Source: Bradyrhizobium sp. WD16 (GTDB lineage Bacteria; Pseudomonadota; Alphaproteobacteria; Rhizobiales; Xanthobacteraceae). Taken from it: a stretch of DNA of 64,000 nucleotides. Of this stretch, positions 37,201 to 44,883 are shown piece by piece (position 1 is the first letter of the stretch; each line of letters starts with the position of its first letter). The position numbers were made by a program, and so were the translations under genes. Under the pieces are notes generated by a model, which was not told where the DNA came from, did not search any database, and was given only the letters and a program-made list of their open reading frames with translations. The stretch lies in NCBI RefSeq assembly GCF_024181725.1, contig NZ_CP028908.1, positions 3,275,501-3,339,500 on the forward strand, in the 5' to 3' direction.

Positions 37201-39341
37201 GTGCGACGCGCGGCGGTGCCAATCCGCCTGAAGACGTGAAAAGGCTGGCCGACGATATTCGAGCGCTCGGCATCGACGAGGATCCCTATCTCCATCCCGA
37301 GCTTGACGGGGCTGCTGCCACGCCGCGGCTGCGCATGCCGGGCGCGGAAGGCATGGTCGAGATCCTGCGCCGCATGATCGCCGAGAGCGGGTCGTTTGAT
37401 ATTCGTGCCGTCGAACTGGACCTTGCCCACGACGGCGAGATTCTTGCCACTGTTGATCGCCGCAGAGCCGAGGTCTTGTGGGCGCCGCAAGCGGCGTGGA
37501 AGGTCGTCGACGAATGGAGTGCGGCGCGGTGGTGCCTTGATCTGCTGCGGCGGCGGCCGGACATTCGGGCCCGATTTCCCCGCGCGTTGTCCGAGGGCGT
37601 CGACGGCGCCTTTGCACGTTGGCTGGTGGCCGAAGGGCCGAGCCAGTTCGGGCTGCCTCGGGAGATCGGGAGGGCGCTCCACGGTATGTTCGCCGCCGAT
37701 CTCGGTGGACGCGCACGACGGCTGTTCATGGCACGCGAGGATGTGCGTCGGCTGTGGCCACACGGTTTGACGCCGGCGGGACGTCTGCCGTTGTTTCGTT
37801 GGTTCATTCAGTGCGGCAAGTCCGAGGGACGGCTCCGGCTGGAGGAGATCTGGTGGCTGTTCTGGGAGGCCAGCGAGTGTCCGGAGCGAGAAATCGTCCA
37901 GGCATATCTGTTTACGCCGGCTTGGCAGGCGAGATTCCCGGACGCGACGACGCCATTCGGCGCCGATCGCTTCGTTCGCTGGTTTGCGGCGACCTATCGC
38001 GTCGACGGTCCTTGGCGCGATCCGGCTCGCTGGCCGTTGCCGGGCTCGCCCGGCGATCAGGTCCGGCTTGCCTGGCGAGCTCGGGAGGAATGGCGTACGC
38101 AGCATCCGAATGCGCTCAGGGATGTCGGCGCGGCTCGCGCGCTCCTGGAGTGGCTCGCCTCTGGCGCGGTGTCGATCGAGCCTTGGGCGCGAGGCTGGCT
38201 GGCCAATCTCGATCTCGGGTCCGTCGCCGGAGAGATCGCGCTGCCTGGCGTCAATGTGATGGCGCATTTTTGCTATCCGTCAGGGCTTCGGATCTCGGCA
38301 GAGGCGCTGGTCGAAGGTCTCCACGCGGTCGGGATGGGGACTTCGCTGCGGGACGTGCGCACCGACACGGGTGATGATCCGGGGCATGAGCGCTATGATG
38401 GCTTCGAGGTCTACGACGTCACGGTCATCCATACGCAGCCGGAGCCGTTTTTCGAGTCCGTATATGAACGCGTGGATGTCATTGAGCGGCGGCCTCGGAG
38501 CTACCGGGTGGCCTATTGGTATTGGGAATTTGGTGTCATCCCCGAGGGCTGGAAGCGGCAGGCCGCACAGGTGGACGAGGTGTGGGCCGCGACGGAGTTC
38601 GTTGCCGCGGGCCTCCGCGATCGCCTTTCAGTGCCAGTGCGGACGTTGTTTCCGGGGGTCCGTCTTGCTCCCTTCGAAAGCCGAGGGCGAGCCCATTTCG
38701 ACGTTCCGGAAAACGAGACCGTGTTCCTGTTCATCTTCCATATGATGAGCGTGATGGAGCGGAAGAATCCGCTGGGGCTGATCCGGGCGTTCAGGCGCGC
38801 GTTCCGCCCGGACGAGCCGGCGCGTCTCGTGATCAAGACATCATTCGGTGAGCGCCATCCAACCCAGCTCGCGAAGCTGAAGGAAGCTGCCAAGGGAGCG
38901 CGGATTACCATCATAAACGAGGTCTACCCGCCCGATGACGTTCTGGCGCTGATGCAGTGTTGCGACGTTTACGTATCGCTCCACCGCAGCGAGGGCCTCG
39001 GGCTGTCGATGGCGGAAGCGATGCTGATGGGCAAGCCGGTGATTGCGACCGGCTATTCAGGCAACACCCATTTCATGACCGCGGATAACAGTCTGCTGGT
39101 CGACTACCGTCTGGTGAAGCTCGGCAAGCCGATCCCGCCTTACGATGCCGACTTCGAATGGGCCGAACCATCGGAGGAGCATGCGGCCGAGCTGATGCGC
39201 AAGCTGTACGACGATCCGGCGTTTGCTCGTTCGCTCGGCGAGCGTGCCAGGGAGGAGGCACGGCAGACGCTGTCCGTCGTGGCGGCGGGACAGCGCGTTG
39301 CTGCAAGGCTGGCCGAAATCGACGCCGAGCGCTTCGGCTGA
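34272..39341 (+). CDS. Giant multidomain FkbM methyltransferase / coiled coil / GT2-GT2 / GT4 protein
   Basis: 1689 residues. Residues ~1-235 are an FkbM-type SAM methyltransferase (FYIDVGACSPDEHS; HFLKIDVEGFERQVL). Residues ~240-400 are a charged coiled coil with three 28-residue repeats. Residues ~412-480 are a basic linker beginning SSMRWRITAPLW, seen in other multidomain glycan enzymes. Residues ~514-710 are a degenerate GT2-like domain (SDEDQV). Residues ~756-1000 are a complete GT2 (VSVIIPTRDKEQ; FLNNDIEV). Residues ~1007-1320 are an uncharacterised helical part. Residues ~1326-1689 are a GT4 (MSVMERKNPLGLI; HRSEGLGLSMAEAM). It could build and cap the exported glycan from one scaffold, with the coiled coil setting domain distance. 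The start is GTG 34272 or ATG 34278. Confidence 0.85.
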   Translation: MKMTIISYAQNFEDVILWRALGKIESGFYIDVGACSPDEHSVTRLFSERGWRGLNIEPNAQHYRDLEKRRPRDINLRIALAECSGKMPMHFFGTTGLSTLDETIATRHRASYPENVDVVEVRPLRDVWSEHVPNGQPVHFLKIDVEGFERQVLAGCDWKAQRPWVVVIEATSPLSPEPSHLAWEHLLIDAGYRAVYFDGLNRFYLAREREDLASAFGAPPNVFDDYILFAQVASGELIGDLRNSLEEKAKQLDTMSQELGEKSQEMGELRVALERRDQEAERKQLAVSEARHQLERSSRELVEKDQEMDRLREEVAAARHRLKRRSRELVETNQEMDRLQEEIVEAASQLERNSWELVVKDEKMDRLREEVAGVNRSLVGQQAEVMRCDGELRRLTSENAGLQGLVQHYQQEKQLIVSSMRWRITAPLWRMAQDLPPSQRRVARRLMRAAWWVVTPWHTRTRLRALRDRIVRERAARPTLGAAAFPAVLGINALRPLLARATGARFPDGEGPKLSFLVAAGDDPLALSRTIGSLNAQAQQAWEVVVYEPSQERARDPAVSEALEGDARIRFAPSGSGLAGAFAGALGEFVAFLCPGDLLVPSALDEVAAAIAGCPEADIFYSDEDQVSEANLPGKPYLKPSWSPDLLHAFNYFGRLTLLRRALAQKAGGIDETAGSAVEWELNLRASDDAQIIRRIPRILCHRGPGTHLDRSAPDTPAAADARRVIEGYWSRRGFEATAVTTEQGIQSVSWPLVRPPLVSVIIPTRDKEQLLRMSTTGILCHTDYEAIELVIVDTGSQEKQTFDLYDQLRLDPRVRIVNFAGHFNYSAACNFGASVAKGEILLFLNNDIEVVTRGWLAAMVRHAMLPGVGCVGTKLIFPSLELQHGGVGIGPHLAALMYRSAEGMEFDVFGSPDHPRNWLAIMGACQMVTREAFDTVGGFDEAYQIAMSDVALCLQMWRAGYRTVYVPSACLVHHEGATRGGANPPEDVKRLADDIRALGIDEDPYLHPELDGAAATPRLRMPGAEGMVEILRRMIAESGSFDIRAVELDLAHDGEILATVDRRRAEVLWAPQAAWKVVDEWSAARWCLDLLRRRPDIRARFPRALSEGVDGAFARWLVAEGPSQFGLPREIGRALHGMFAADLGGRARRLFMAREDVRRLWPHGLTPAGRLPLFRWFIQCGKSEGRLRLEEIWWLFWEASECPEREIVQAYLFTPAWQARFPDATTPFGADRFVRWFAATYRVDGPWRDPARWPLPGSPGDQVRLAWRAREEWRTQHPNALRDVGAARALLEWLASGAVSIEPWARGWLANLDLGSVAGEIALPGVNVMAHFCYPSGLRISAEALVEGLHAVGMGTSLRDVRTDTGDDPGHERYDGFEVYDVTVIHTQPEPFFESVYERVDVIERRPRSYRVAYWYWEFGVIPEGWKRQAAQVDEVWAATEFVAAGLRDRLSVPVRTLFPGVRLAPFESRGRAHFDVPENETVFLFIFHMMSVMERKNPLGLIRAFRRAFRPDEPARLVIKTSFGERHPTQLAKLKEAAKGARITIINEVYPPDDVLALMQCCDVYVSLHRSEGLGLSMAEAMLMGKPVIATGYSGNTHFMTADNSLLVDYRLVKLGKPIPPYDADFEWAEPSEEHAAELMRKLYDDPAFARSLGERAREEARQTLSVVAAGQRVAARLAEIDAERFG
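35139..35390 (+). repeat. 84-bp tandem repeat coding for coiled coil
   Basis: Three successive in-frame units, each 28 codons between equivalent leucines (four heptads). They read LERSSRELVEKDQEMDRLRE, LKRRSRELVETNQEMDRLQE and LERNSWELVVKDEKMDRLRE. DNA similarity is high enough for copy-number change by slippage or recombination. Confidence 0.8.
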
Positions 39342-39345
39342 CGCT

Positions 39346-39416
39346 AGTGTCCCTATGTCTCCGAATGACCGTGCGAGCATGAGGCAAACGAAGCGGTAAT
39401 TCGGAGAAAGGACACT
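39346..39416. repeat. Type A hairpin element (reverse of the 9909 copy)
   Basis: 71 bp with outer arms AGTGTCC / GGACACT and a stem TCTCCGAATGACCG / CGGTAATTCGGAGA. Its loop is the reverse complement of the loop in the copy at 9909. It begins 4 bp after the giant gene's stop codon. Confidence 0.85.
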
Positions 39417-39490
39417 AGTGCGGTTTTGGATCTGACGCGCGTTCGAAGAACTCGCTGCAATAGTGAAACGAGCGTCAGATCCACCGCGCT
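39417..39490. repeat. Type B hairpin element
   Basis: 74 bp with ends AGTGCGG / CCGCGCT and a stem GGATCTGACGCGCGTT / AACGAGCGTCAGATCC (one mismatch). It abuts the type A element, the same A-B pairing as at 9909-10051, and separates two convergent genes. Confidence 0.85.
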
Positions 39491-39522
39491 AGCCTTTTGG
39501 CGTCGCCGCCGGGTCGGCGGCG

Positions 39523-40614
39523 CTATTCGTAGTGATTGAGATGCTTGTACCCATGCTGCCGGACCAGCTCGTCGCGCTCGGCCGTCTGCAGATCCTCCCG
39601 GACCATCTCCTGGACGAGGGCGGCGAAGGATGTCGTTCGCGACCATCCCAGTCGTTTCGCGGCCTTTGAGGGATCGCCGAGCAAAGTCTCGACTTCGGCA
39701 GGCCGGAAATATCGAGGATCGACCTCGACGAGGCATTTGCCGGTCGCCGTGTCGTATCCCCGTTCGTTGACGCCGGATCCCTCCCATCGAATAAAGATGC
39801 CGAGCTCGCGCGCGGCGATTTCGACGAATTCGCGGACCGAGTGTTGCTCGCCGGTCGCGATAACGTAGTCCTCCGGCGTCTCCTGCTGGAGCATCATCCA
39901 TTGCATCTCGACGTAGTCGCGAGCATGTCCCCAGTCCCGCAGGGCGTTGAGGTTGCCGAGATAGAGCTTCTCCTGCAGTCCGAGCTTGATGCGAGCGAGA
40001 GCGCGGGTGATCTTTCTCGTCACGAACGTCTCGCCCCGCACCGGCGATTCATGATTGAACAAGATGCCGTTGCAGGCGTAGATGCCGTAGGACTCGCGAT
40101 AATTTATCGTGATCCAGTACGCGTACAGCTTGGCGACGCCGTACGGCGAACGCGGATAGAACGGCGTCGTCTCGCTCTGGGGAGTTTCCTGCACCAGCCC
40201 GTAGAGCTCCGAGGTGGACGCCTGGTAGTACCTGGTCTTCTTCTCCAGCCGCAGAATGCGGATGGCCTCGAGCAGTCGAAGCGGCCCGAGCGCATCCGAA
40301 TTCGCGGTATATTCCGGCTCTTCGAACGAAACCGCGACATGGCTCTGGGCCGCGAGATTATAGATCTCGTCCGGCTGCACCTGCTGGACGATGCGGATCA
40401 GTCCCGAGCTGTCGGTCAGGTCGCCGTAGTGGAGAGTGAGGTTGGGGCCCTGCTGGTGGAGGTCGTGGTACAGATGGTCGATCCGGTCGGTATTGAAAAG
40501 CGAGCTGCGTCGCTTGATGCCGTGGACGGCATAGCCCTTCGATAGGAGAAACTCGGCGAGATAGGACCCATCCTGTCCCGTGATGCCTGTGATCAGGGCG
40601 ACTCTCTTGCTCAT
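39523..40614 (-). CDS. gmd: GDP-mannose 4,6-dehydratase
   Basis: 363 residues with canonical GMD motifs: [19 protein letters not shown] (~residues 10-28), [24 protein letters not shown] and [12 protein letters not shown] (YxxxK), [38 protein letters not shown] and [15 protein letters not shown]. It converts GDP-mannose to GDP-4-keto-6-deoxymannose, the precursor of GDP-fucose, GDP-rhamnose and GDP-perosamine. It is transcribed opposite to the rest of the locus and bordered by hairpin repeats on both sides. No reductase (fcl/rmd) or aminotransferase lies in the window. Confidence 0.97.
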   Translation of the reverse strand: MSKRVALITGITGQDGSYLAEFLLSKGYAVHGIKRRSSLFNTDRIDHLYHDLHQQGPNLTLHYGDLTDSSGLIRIVQQVQPDEIYNLAAQSHVAVSFEEPEYTANSDALGPLRLLEAIRILRLEKKTRYYQASTSELYGLVQETPQSETTPFYPRSPYGVAKLYAYWITINYRESYGIYACNGILFNHESPVRGETFVTRKITRALARIKLGLQEKLYLGNLNALRDWGHARDYVEMQWMMLQQETPEDYVIATGEQHSVREFVEIAARELGIFIRWEGSGVNERGYDTATGKCLVEVDPRYFRPAEVETLLGDPSKAAKRLGWSRTTSFAALVQEMVREDLQTAERDELVRQHGYKHLNHYE

Positions 40615-40643
40615 CGGATATTTCTGCTCCTGGCCGTCTTACT

Positions 40644-40711
40644 AGCGTCCCGTTTCCAACGTTCGTATTCCATTGCAGCAGGCGCTTATAGGAACGTTGG
40701 CATGGGACACC
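40644..40711. repeat. Type C hairpin element
   Basis: Ends AGCGTCCCG / GGGACACC with an inner stem CCAACGTTC / GAACGTTGG plus a near-matching extension (GTAT / ATAG). It is more diverged than the copies at 29805 and 44608. It lies just upstream of the gmd start. Confidence 0.75.
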
Positions 40712-41098
40712 GGCGCTGCCGATACGAAGTCGCGTCGCGCAAATGCTCGGCCGGCGAGCGGCCGAGAAATGCGAATGCGGCGGTCAATACAGGTGTGGTT
40801 GGAATGAACCGTCGAACCATTGAGAATGGAATTCTCGCCACCGGAGTGTAACAGCTGCAACGATCCTCGGTTCGATTAGACCAGTCTCCCGCCCGCCGCG
40901 TCTTGTTCGCGGTCGCGCAAAACTTGGATCGGCGGGCGAAGTCGTCCGTCGGCGCGCGCCGTCAATGAGCTCGATGCGGTGTCGATCAACATATGTGCGA
41001 GTTTCGACATATAACGATCCATTCAGTGCAATTACTTGCGGCGCCGATCAATTAGGTGATTCCGGCTGAAGCGATGCCCGTCCAAGTGGAGTATCTGG
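40712..41098. other. Intergenic region between gmd and the GT2 gene
   Basis: 387 bp without a convincing gene. It contains a GC hairpin CTCGGCCG / CGGCCGAG (40746-40766), an AT-richer part and the dyad at 40991-41012. Probably holds divergent promoters for gmd and the GT2 gene; no clear -35/-10 pair can be named. Confidence 0.5.
40991..41012. promoter_or_regulatory. Dyad-symmetric candidate operator
   Basis: ATATGTGCGA and TCGACATAT form an imperfect inverted repeat about 90 bp upstream of the GT2 start codon, in an AT-richer part of the spacer. No regulator is identified. Confidence 0.3.
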
Positions 41099-43438
41099 TT
41101 GGCGATCGAGTCGTCTCGTTTGACTGCGCATTCATCGAAGCCGGAAGGTGTCTTTCGTGGACGCGGTGACGGGCGCAAATGGCGGTCTGTTCTGACCGGG
41201 ATCGGCGAGCGGCATCAGGAGGGGCTCGCGGTCGTCCGGCGCGCGCTGAAGCCTGAGGGAGGCGAAGAGCGCCAGCTGATCCGCGAATATATCAGACGCA
41301 AATTCGGCCGGAGCGGGACGTTTCAGGGCAACTATCAGCGGTGGATCGATCGCTTCGATCGGCTGAGCGCCGAGGATACCGTCGAGATTCGGCGGGAAGT
41401 CGCCGCCGGAGGCCTGCCGCGGATCGGCGTGATCGTCGATCTGCGATCGTTCGCAGCCGTCGATATCCAGCGCCTCGCGACGTCGCTGGCAACGCAGCTC
41501 TATCGGCCGACGGTGATCACTGCGATCGGCGCTGAACGACTGTCGCGGTCGCAGGCGGACGCGGTTGGCGCAGCGTTCAGCAAAGCCCGGATCGCGATCG
41601 ACCTCGAACAACTGCCGGAGGGCGACGCGCCTCGGGTCGACGCGTGGCTGTTGGTCGATGCCGCGATCGTGCTGGCCGAGCATGCCTGCGTTGCCTTCGC
41701 CTGTGCCATGCGCGATCACTCGGCAGAGCTTGTCTACGCCGACGAAGATCTCGTCACGCCCAGGGGGAAGCGGACCGATCCATTCTTCAAGCCGGCGTAC
41801 TCGCCGCTGTTGGCCAGAAATACCGATTATATGGGCGATTGCGGATTGGTGAGATGGAGCGCTCGCCCCTCGTCGGAATTGATCGCGGAGCTGAAGAGCG
41901 CCGGCGGTGTCGCCGAGCTGCTCACTGCGCTGGCTGCCCGATTGCCGGCCAAGGACGTCGTGCATACGCCGTTTGTGTTGTTCAGCGAAACCCGCGCCAG
42001 CCGCCGGAATGGCGTCGCCGCCACGCCCGATCGACCCGGCGCGCGCCGGCATGCCCGGGTATCCATCGTCATCCCGACCAAGGACAAGGTCGAGCTTCTG
42101 CAATCGTGTATCGCCAGCATCGCCGCGACGACGGCCTATCCTGCCGAAAGATACGAGATCATCGTCATCGATAACGGTTCGACGGAGCCGGCGACCGTCG
42201 CCTACATCGAACGCCTGGTTATGGACAATGTGGCTTCGGTGGTCAGGGACGACCGGCCGTTCAACTATGCCCGGCTCAACAACGAAGCCGTCAAGAGCGC
42301 GTCCGGCGATGTCCTGGTGTTCCTGAACAACGACACCGAGGTCATTCAAGCGGATTGGCTCGACCGGCTGGTCATGCAGGCGACGGAGCGCGACGTGGCC
42401 GCCGTGGGTGTCAAGCTGCTCTATCCGGACACGAGCGTCCAGCACGGCGGGGTCATTCTCGGCCTGCGCGGCGGCGCCGCGCACGCCTTCACCGACCTGC
42501 CGCGGCACCATCCCGGCTATTGCGGGCTTTCCAACGCCGATCATGAAGTTTCGGCCGTGACGGCGGCATGCCTCGCGATGCGGCGGACAGTGTTCGACGA
42601 GATCGGCGGATTCGACGAGGATCTGGCGGTGGCGTTCAACGATACCCTGCTCTGCATCGAGGCGCGACGCCACGGCTATCGCAATGTGGTGCTCGAAAGC
42701 GTCGTCGTCCTGCACCACGAATCGAAGTCCAGGGGAGCCGACGACACGTCCGAGAAAGCGGCGCGGGCCAGGAGAGAGTGCCTTGCCCTATGGGAGAAAG
42801 GCGGTGAATTCCTCAGGGAGGATGCGTTCTATTCGCCGAACTTGAGCCTGATCGAGCCCTATTCGCTCGCATATCCGCCGCGGCGGAAGAAGCCGTGGCA
42901 TGGCGGAGCGAAGGCGCCGCTCAAGGTTCTGCTGTTGACCGACCTGTCGTCCGCCGGCGGCGGCCGAGGCCTGTTCGGCTCGCGCGGTGCGGCCTTGCTT
43001 GCCGGCATGGGTTACGACGTTCATGTCGGGGCGCGTCGGCCGGCGGGAAAGATCGAGAATGGCGGGTTCTGCGAGCATGTCACGCTTCGAACCGCGTCGG
43101 ACGCCGCGAACTACGCGGTGCTGAACAACATCGATTGCATCGTGAGCGAGGTCGAAGCGTACAATCGCGTCGTGCGGTGGGTCGGCGATTATCCCAAGGT
43201 CATCCTCTGCGCGCATTCCATTGCGGAGGGTGCCTCGCGACCGATCGCGCGCGAGTTCGCTGTCAGGGCGCTTCCGCTGGTGATGGCCCATCGAATATTC
43301 CGCGCCGTCGGCGCCGCGAACGAGGCCATGCGCGGCGAGGGGAGTTTGCACCGGGAAGCCCGCGATGAGGCAGCCGGGCATTGCGTCGCCGATCTGGCGG
43401 GCGCGATCGACGACGTTTGCCGACGCGGGCGATCGTGA
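41099..43438 (+). CDS. Large GT2-family glycosyltransferase with extra N- and C-terminal domains
   Basis: 779 residues. The central GT2 domain (~residues 318-570) begins VSIVIPTKDKVELLQSCIASI and includes FLNNDTEVIQADWLDRL (DxD-like NDT), QHGGVILGLRGGAAH and a late GGFDEDLAVAFNDTLLCIEARRHGYRN. Residues ~100-300 look like a diverged GT-A-like domain (ELVYADEDLVTPRGKRTDPFFKPAYSP), recalling the two-domain layout in the giant protein at 34272. Residues ~600-779 begin LKVLLLTDLSSAGGGRGLFGSRGAALLAGMGYDVHV, like the start of a GT-B acceptor domain that is not completed, so the C-terminus may be truncated. The start is TTG 41099 or a later codon. Confidence 0.75.
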   Translation: MAIESSRLTAHSSKPEGVFRGRGDGRKWRSVLTGIGERHQEGLAVVRRALKPEGGEERQLIREYIRRKFGRSGTFQGNYQRWIDRFDRLSAEDTVEIRREVAAGGLPRIGVIVDLRSFAAVDIQRLATSLATQLYRPTVITAIGAERLSRSQADAVGAAFSKARIAIDLEQLPEGDAPRVDAWLLVDAAIVLAEHACVAFACAMRDHSAELVYADEDLVTPRGKRTDPFFKPAYSPLLARNTDYMGDCGLVRWSARPSSELIAELKSAGGVAELLTALAARLPAKDVVHTPFVLFSETRASRRNGVAATPDRPGARRHARVSIVIPTKDKVELLQSCIASIAATTAYPAERYEIIVIDNGSTEPATVAYIERLVMDNVASVVRDDRPFNYARLNNEAVKSASGDVLVFLNNDTEVIQADWLDRLVMQATERDVAAVGVKLLYPDTSVQHGGVILGLRGGAAHAFTDLPRHHPGYCGLSNADHEVSAVTAACLAMRRTVFDEIGGFDEDLAVAFNDTLLCIEARRHGYRNVVLESVVVLHHESKSRGADDTSEKAARARRECLALWEKGGEFLREDAFYSPNLSLIEPYSLAYPPRRKKPWHGGAKAPLKVLLLTDLSSAGGGRGLFGSRGAALLAGMGYDVHVGARRPAGKIENGGFCEHVTLRTASDAANYAVLNNIDCIVSEVEAYNRVVRWVGDYPKVILCAHSIAEGASRPIAREFAVRALPLVMAHRIFRAVGAANEAMRGEGSLHREARDEAAGHCVADLAGAIDDVCRRGRS

Positions 43439-43497
43439 CTGCGATGCCGGCCAATGAGTCCGGCGCCGCCGCGAAGTCGCAGCGGACCGACAGAGAA

Positions 43498-43528
43498 CCG
43501 CACCGAAGCCGTGGAGGCCTCGGTGCGG
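43498..43528 (+). terminator. Hairpin after the GT2 gene, possible terminator
   Basis: Arms CCGCACCGAAGCC / GGCCTCGGTGCGG (12 of 13 paired) lie 60 bp after the GT2 stop. No T-run follows, so the terminator role is tentative. The rest of 43439-43697 shows no convincing gene. Confidence 0.45.
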
Positions 43529-43697
43529 CAAGTCGATCTTGGAGGAGTGGAACCGCCTGCCGGCTTCGGGTCGCCGACAGCCGCTATCTCCGCGTCGGGA
43601 ATCGCGTGATCGCAGAGACGGCAGCGATGATGCGGCATCGCGGCGTGGTGGTCCATCGACCGGAGCGCCGGCGGCTTGTCTCATGCGGCATAGATCG

Positions 43698-43991
43698 TCA
43701 CTCCGGCGTGAGGTCGATCGCCGCCGCGGACTGCTCCCACAACAGCTCCGCCGGCGGAAGGCGGAGATAGCCTTTTCCGGGGCGGAAGGTCCGCAGCGCC
43801 ACATGGCCGCAGCTGCCGCAGATGACGAGGTGGGTCTCGACGCCGAAGGCGCCGAAGGTTTCGTGGGCGCGCCTCACCGCGCTATTCATCGGACGATTGC
43901 AGCGGGGACATTCGCCGGGGTCCGCGGTGCTCGCGGGAGCGTTGAGCTCTTCTCTCAGGGGGGCGCAGGGACCGCTTCGATGGTCTGGCAT
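43698..43991 (-). CDS. Small zinc-ribbon hypothetical protein
   Basis: About 97 residues from ATG 43991. A CPRC ... CGSC pair (ECPRCNRPMNS and VICGSCGHVAL) would form a zinc ribbon, followed by a conserved-looking tail (RTFRPGKGYLRLPPAELLWEQS). An open frame continues upstream to 44123 but is unlike a protein domain. No function can be assigned. The reading is supported by the paired cysteines and lack of a competing gene. Confidence 0.5.
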   Translation of the reverse strand: MPDHRSGPCAPLREELNAPASTADPGECPRCNRPMNSAVRRAHETFGAFGVETHLVICGSCGHVALRTFRPGKGYLRLPPAELLWEQSAAAIDLTPE

Positions 43992-44266
43992 GGCACGACA
44001 CCGGCGAATTGTGAGGCCGAATGGACGATGGTCGAGAAAGAAGACGATGTCTTGCCTGCCATACGGCTGCATTTGTCGCGTGCGGCACGCGCCGGGCGGC
44101 GCGCACTGTGCGTCGCCGGACATTTACTGCGCCGGTTGCGAAGGGCTTAGCTTACCGGCGAGCGGCCGGCATGTCGGCGAAGGCGGAGCGGCGGCGTTGA
44201 GCCGCGCGGTTGCGCGTCGCCGGCCTGCGGGATGGACGCTGGTTTTGACATTGGGGAGTTTGGACC

Positions 44267-44512
44267 ATGGGATTGATTGCGTGGCTTATCGTCGGCGGCG
44301 TTGCCGGCTGGCTGGCTGGACTTCTGGTGAAGGGTGCGGGCTTCGGCATCATCGGCAACATCGTCGTCGGCATCGTCGGCGCACTTCTCGCCGGATGGCT
44401 CCTGCCGCAGCTCGGCATCAGCCTTGGCGGCGGCCTCGTCGGCGAGGTGATTGACGCGACGATCGGCGCCGTCATCCTGCTGCTGATCGTGCTGCTGATC
44501 AGCCGGCGATAA
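44267..44512 (+). CDS. GlsB/YeaQ/YmgE-family small membrane protein
   Basis: 81 residues with three hydrophobic segments and the glycine-rich family pattern (WLIVGGVAGWLAGLLVKG; GIIGNIVVGIVGALLAGWLLP; IGAVILLLIVLLISRR). Members are called transglycosylase-associated proteins but have no proven enzymatic role; they are often stress-induced. TTGGGGAG lies upstream of the ATG. Followed directly by hairpin repeats. Confidence 0.9.
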   Translation: MGLIAWLIVGGVAGWLAGLLVKGAGFGIIGNIVVGIVGALLAGWLLPQLGISLGGGLVGEVIDATIGAVILLLIVLLISRR

Positions 44513-44515
44513 TTT

Positions 44516-44589
44516 AGCGCGGTGAATCTGACGCTCGTGCCGGCATTGCAGCGAATTCGTCGCACGCGCGTCAGATCCAAAACCACACT
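44516..44589. repeat. Type B hairpin element
   Basis: 74 bp with ends AGCGCGG / CCACACT and a stem ATCTGACGCTCGTGC / GCACGCGCGTCAGAT (one mismatch). The conserved linker (AGAATCATAATGATGCT) joins it to the following type C element. Confidence 0.82.
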
Positions 44590-44607
44590 AGAATCATAAT
44601 GATGCTG

Positions 44608-44678
44608 GTGTCCCCTTGTTTCCAACGTTCGTATGAGCGCCTGCTGCGATGGGATACGAACGTTGGAAGCGGGACACT
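44608..44678. repeat. Type C hairpin element
   Basis: 71 bp with ends GGTGTCCCC / GGGACACT and a perfect 15-bp stem TTCCAACGTTCGTAT / ATACGAACGTTGGAA. With the preceding elements it gives the most complete B-linker-C composite in the window. The remaining bases to 44883 hold no convincing gene. Confidence 0.88.
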
Positions 44679-44883
44679 AGCACTTTGATTTTGCTAGGGC
44701 GCCGCGTCTGTGACGTTGCCGATGGGCCGCCTTCGCTTTTTTGAAGTCGAAGAAGGACGCCAAAGCAGACGTCCGGCATCGCAGACAGGTTCACGCAGTC
44801 TGCGCGAGGCTGACGGCCGCGGCCGGGCAGGTCGATCGAACAGCTCAAGGGGTGGTGCTGTCTGCCGGCGGACGTTTCGCCTG

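Noticed and set aside
36165-38267. 700-codon minus-strand frame opposite the giant glycosyltransferase
   Set aside because: Arg/His/Pro-rich without motifs, fully overlapped by recognised GT domains on the plus strand.
43189-43656. Minus-strand frame with an N-terminal CRLC motif after the GT2 gene
   Set aside because: One cysteine pair at the start looked like a zinc ribbon, but the frame soon becomes low-complexity and overlaps the GT2 C-terminus; too weak to list.
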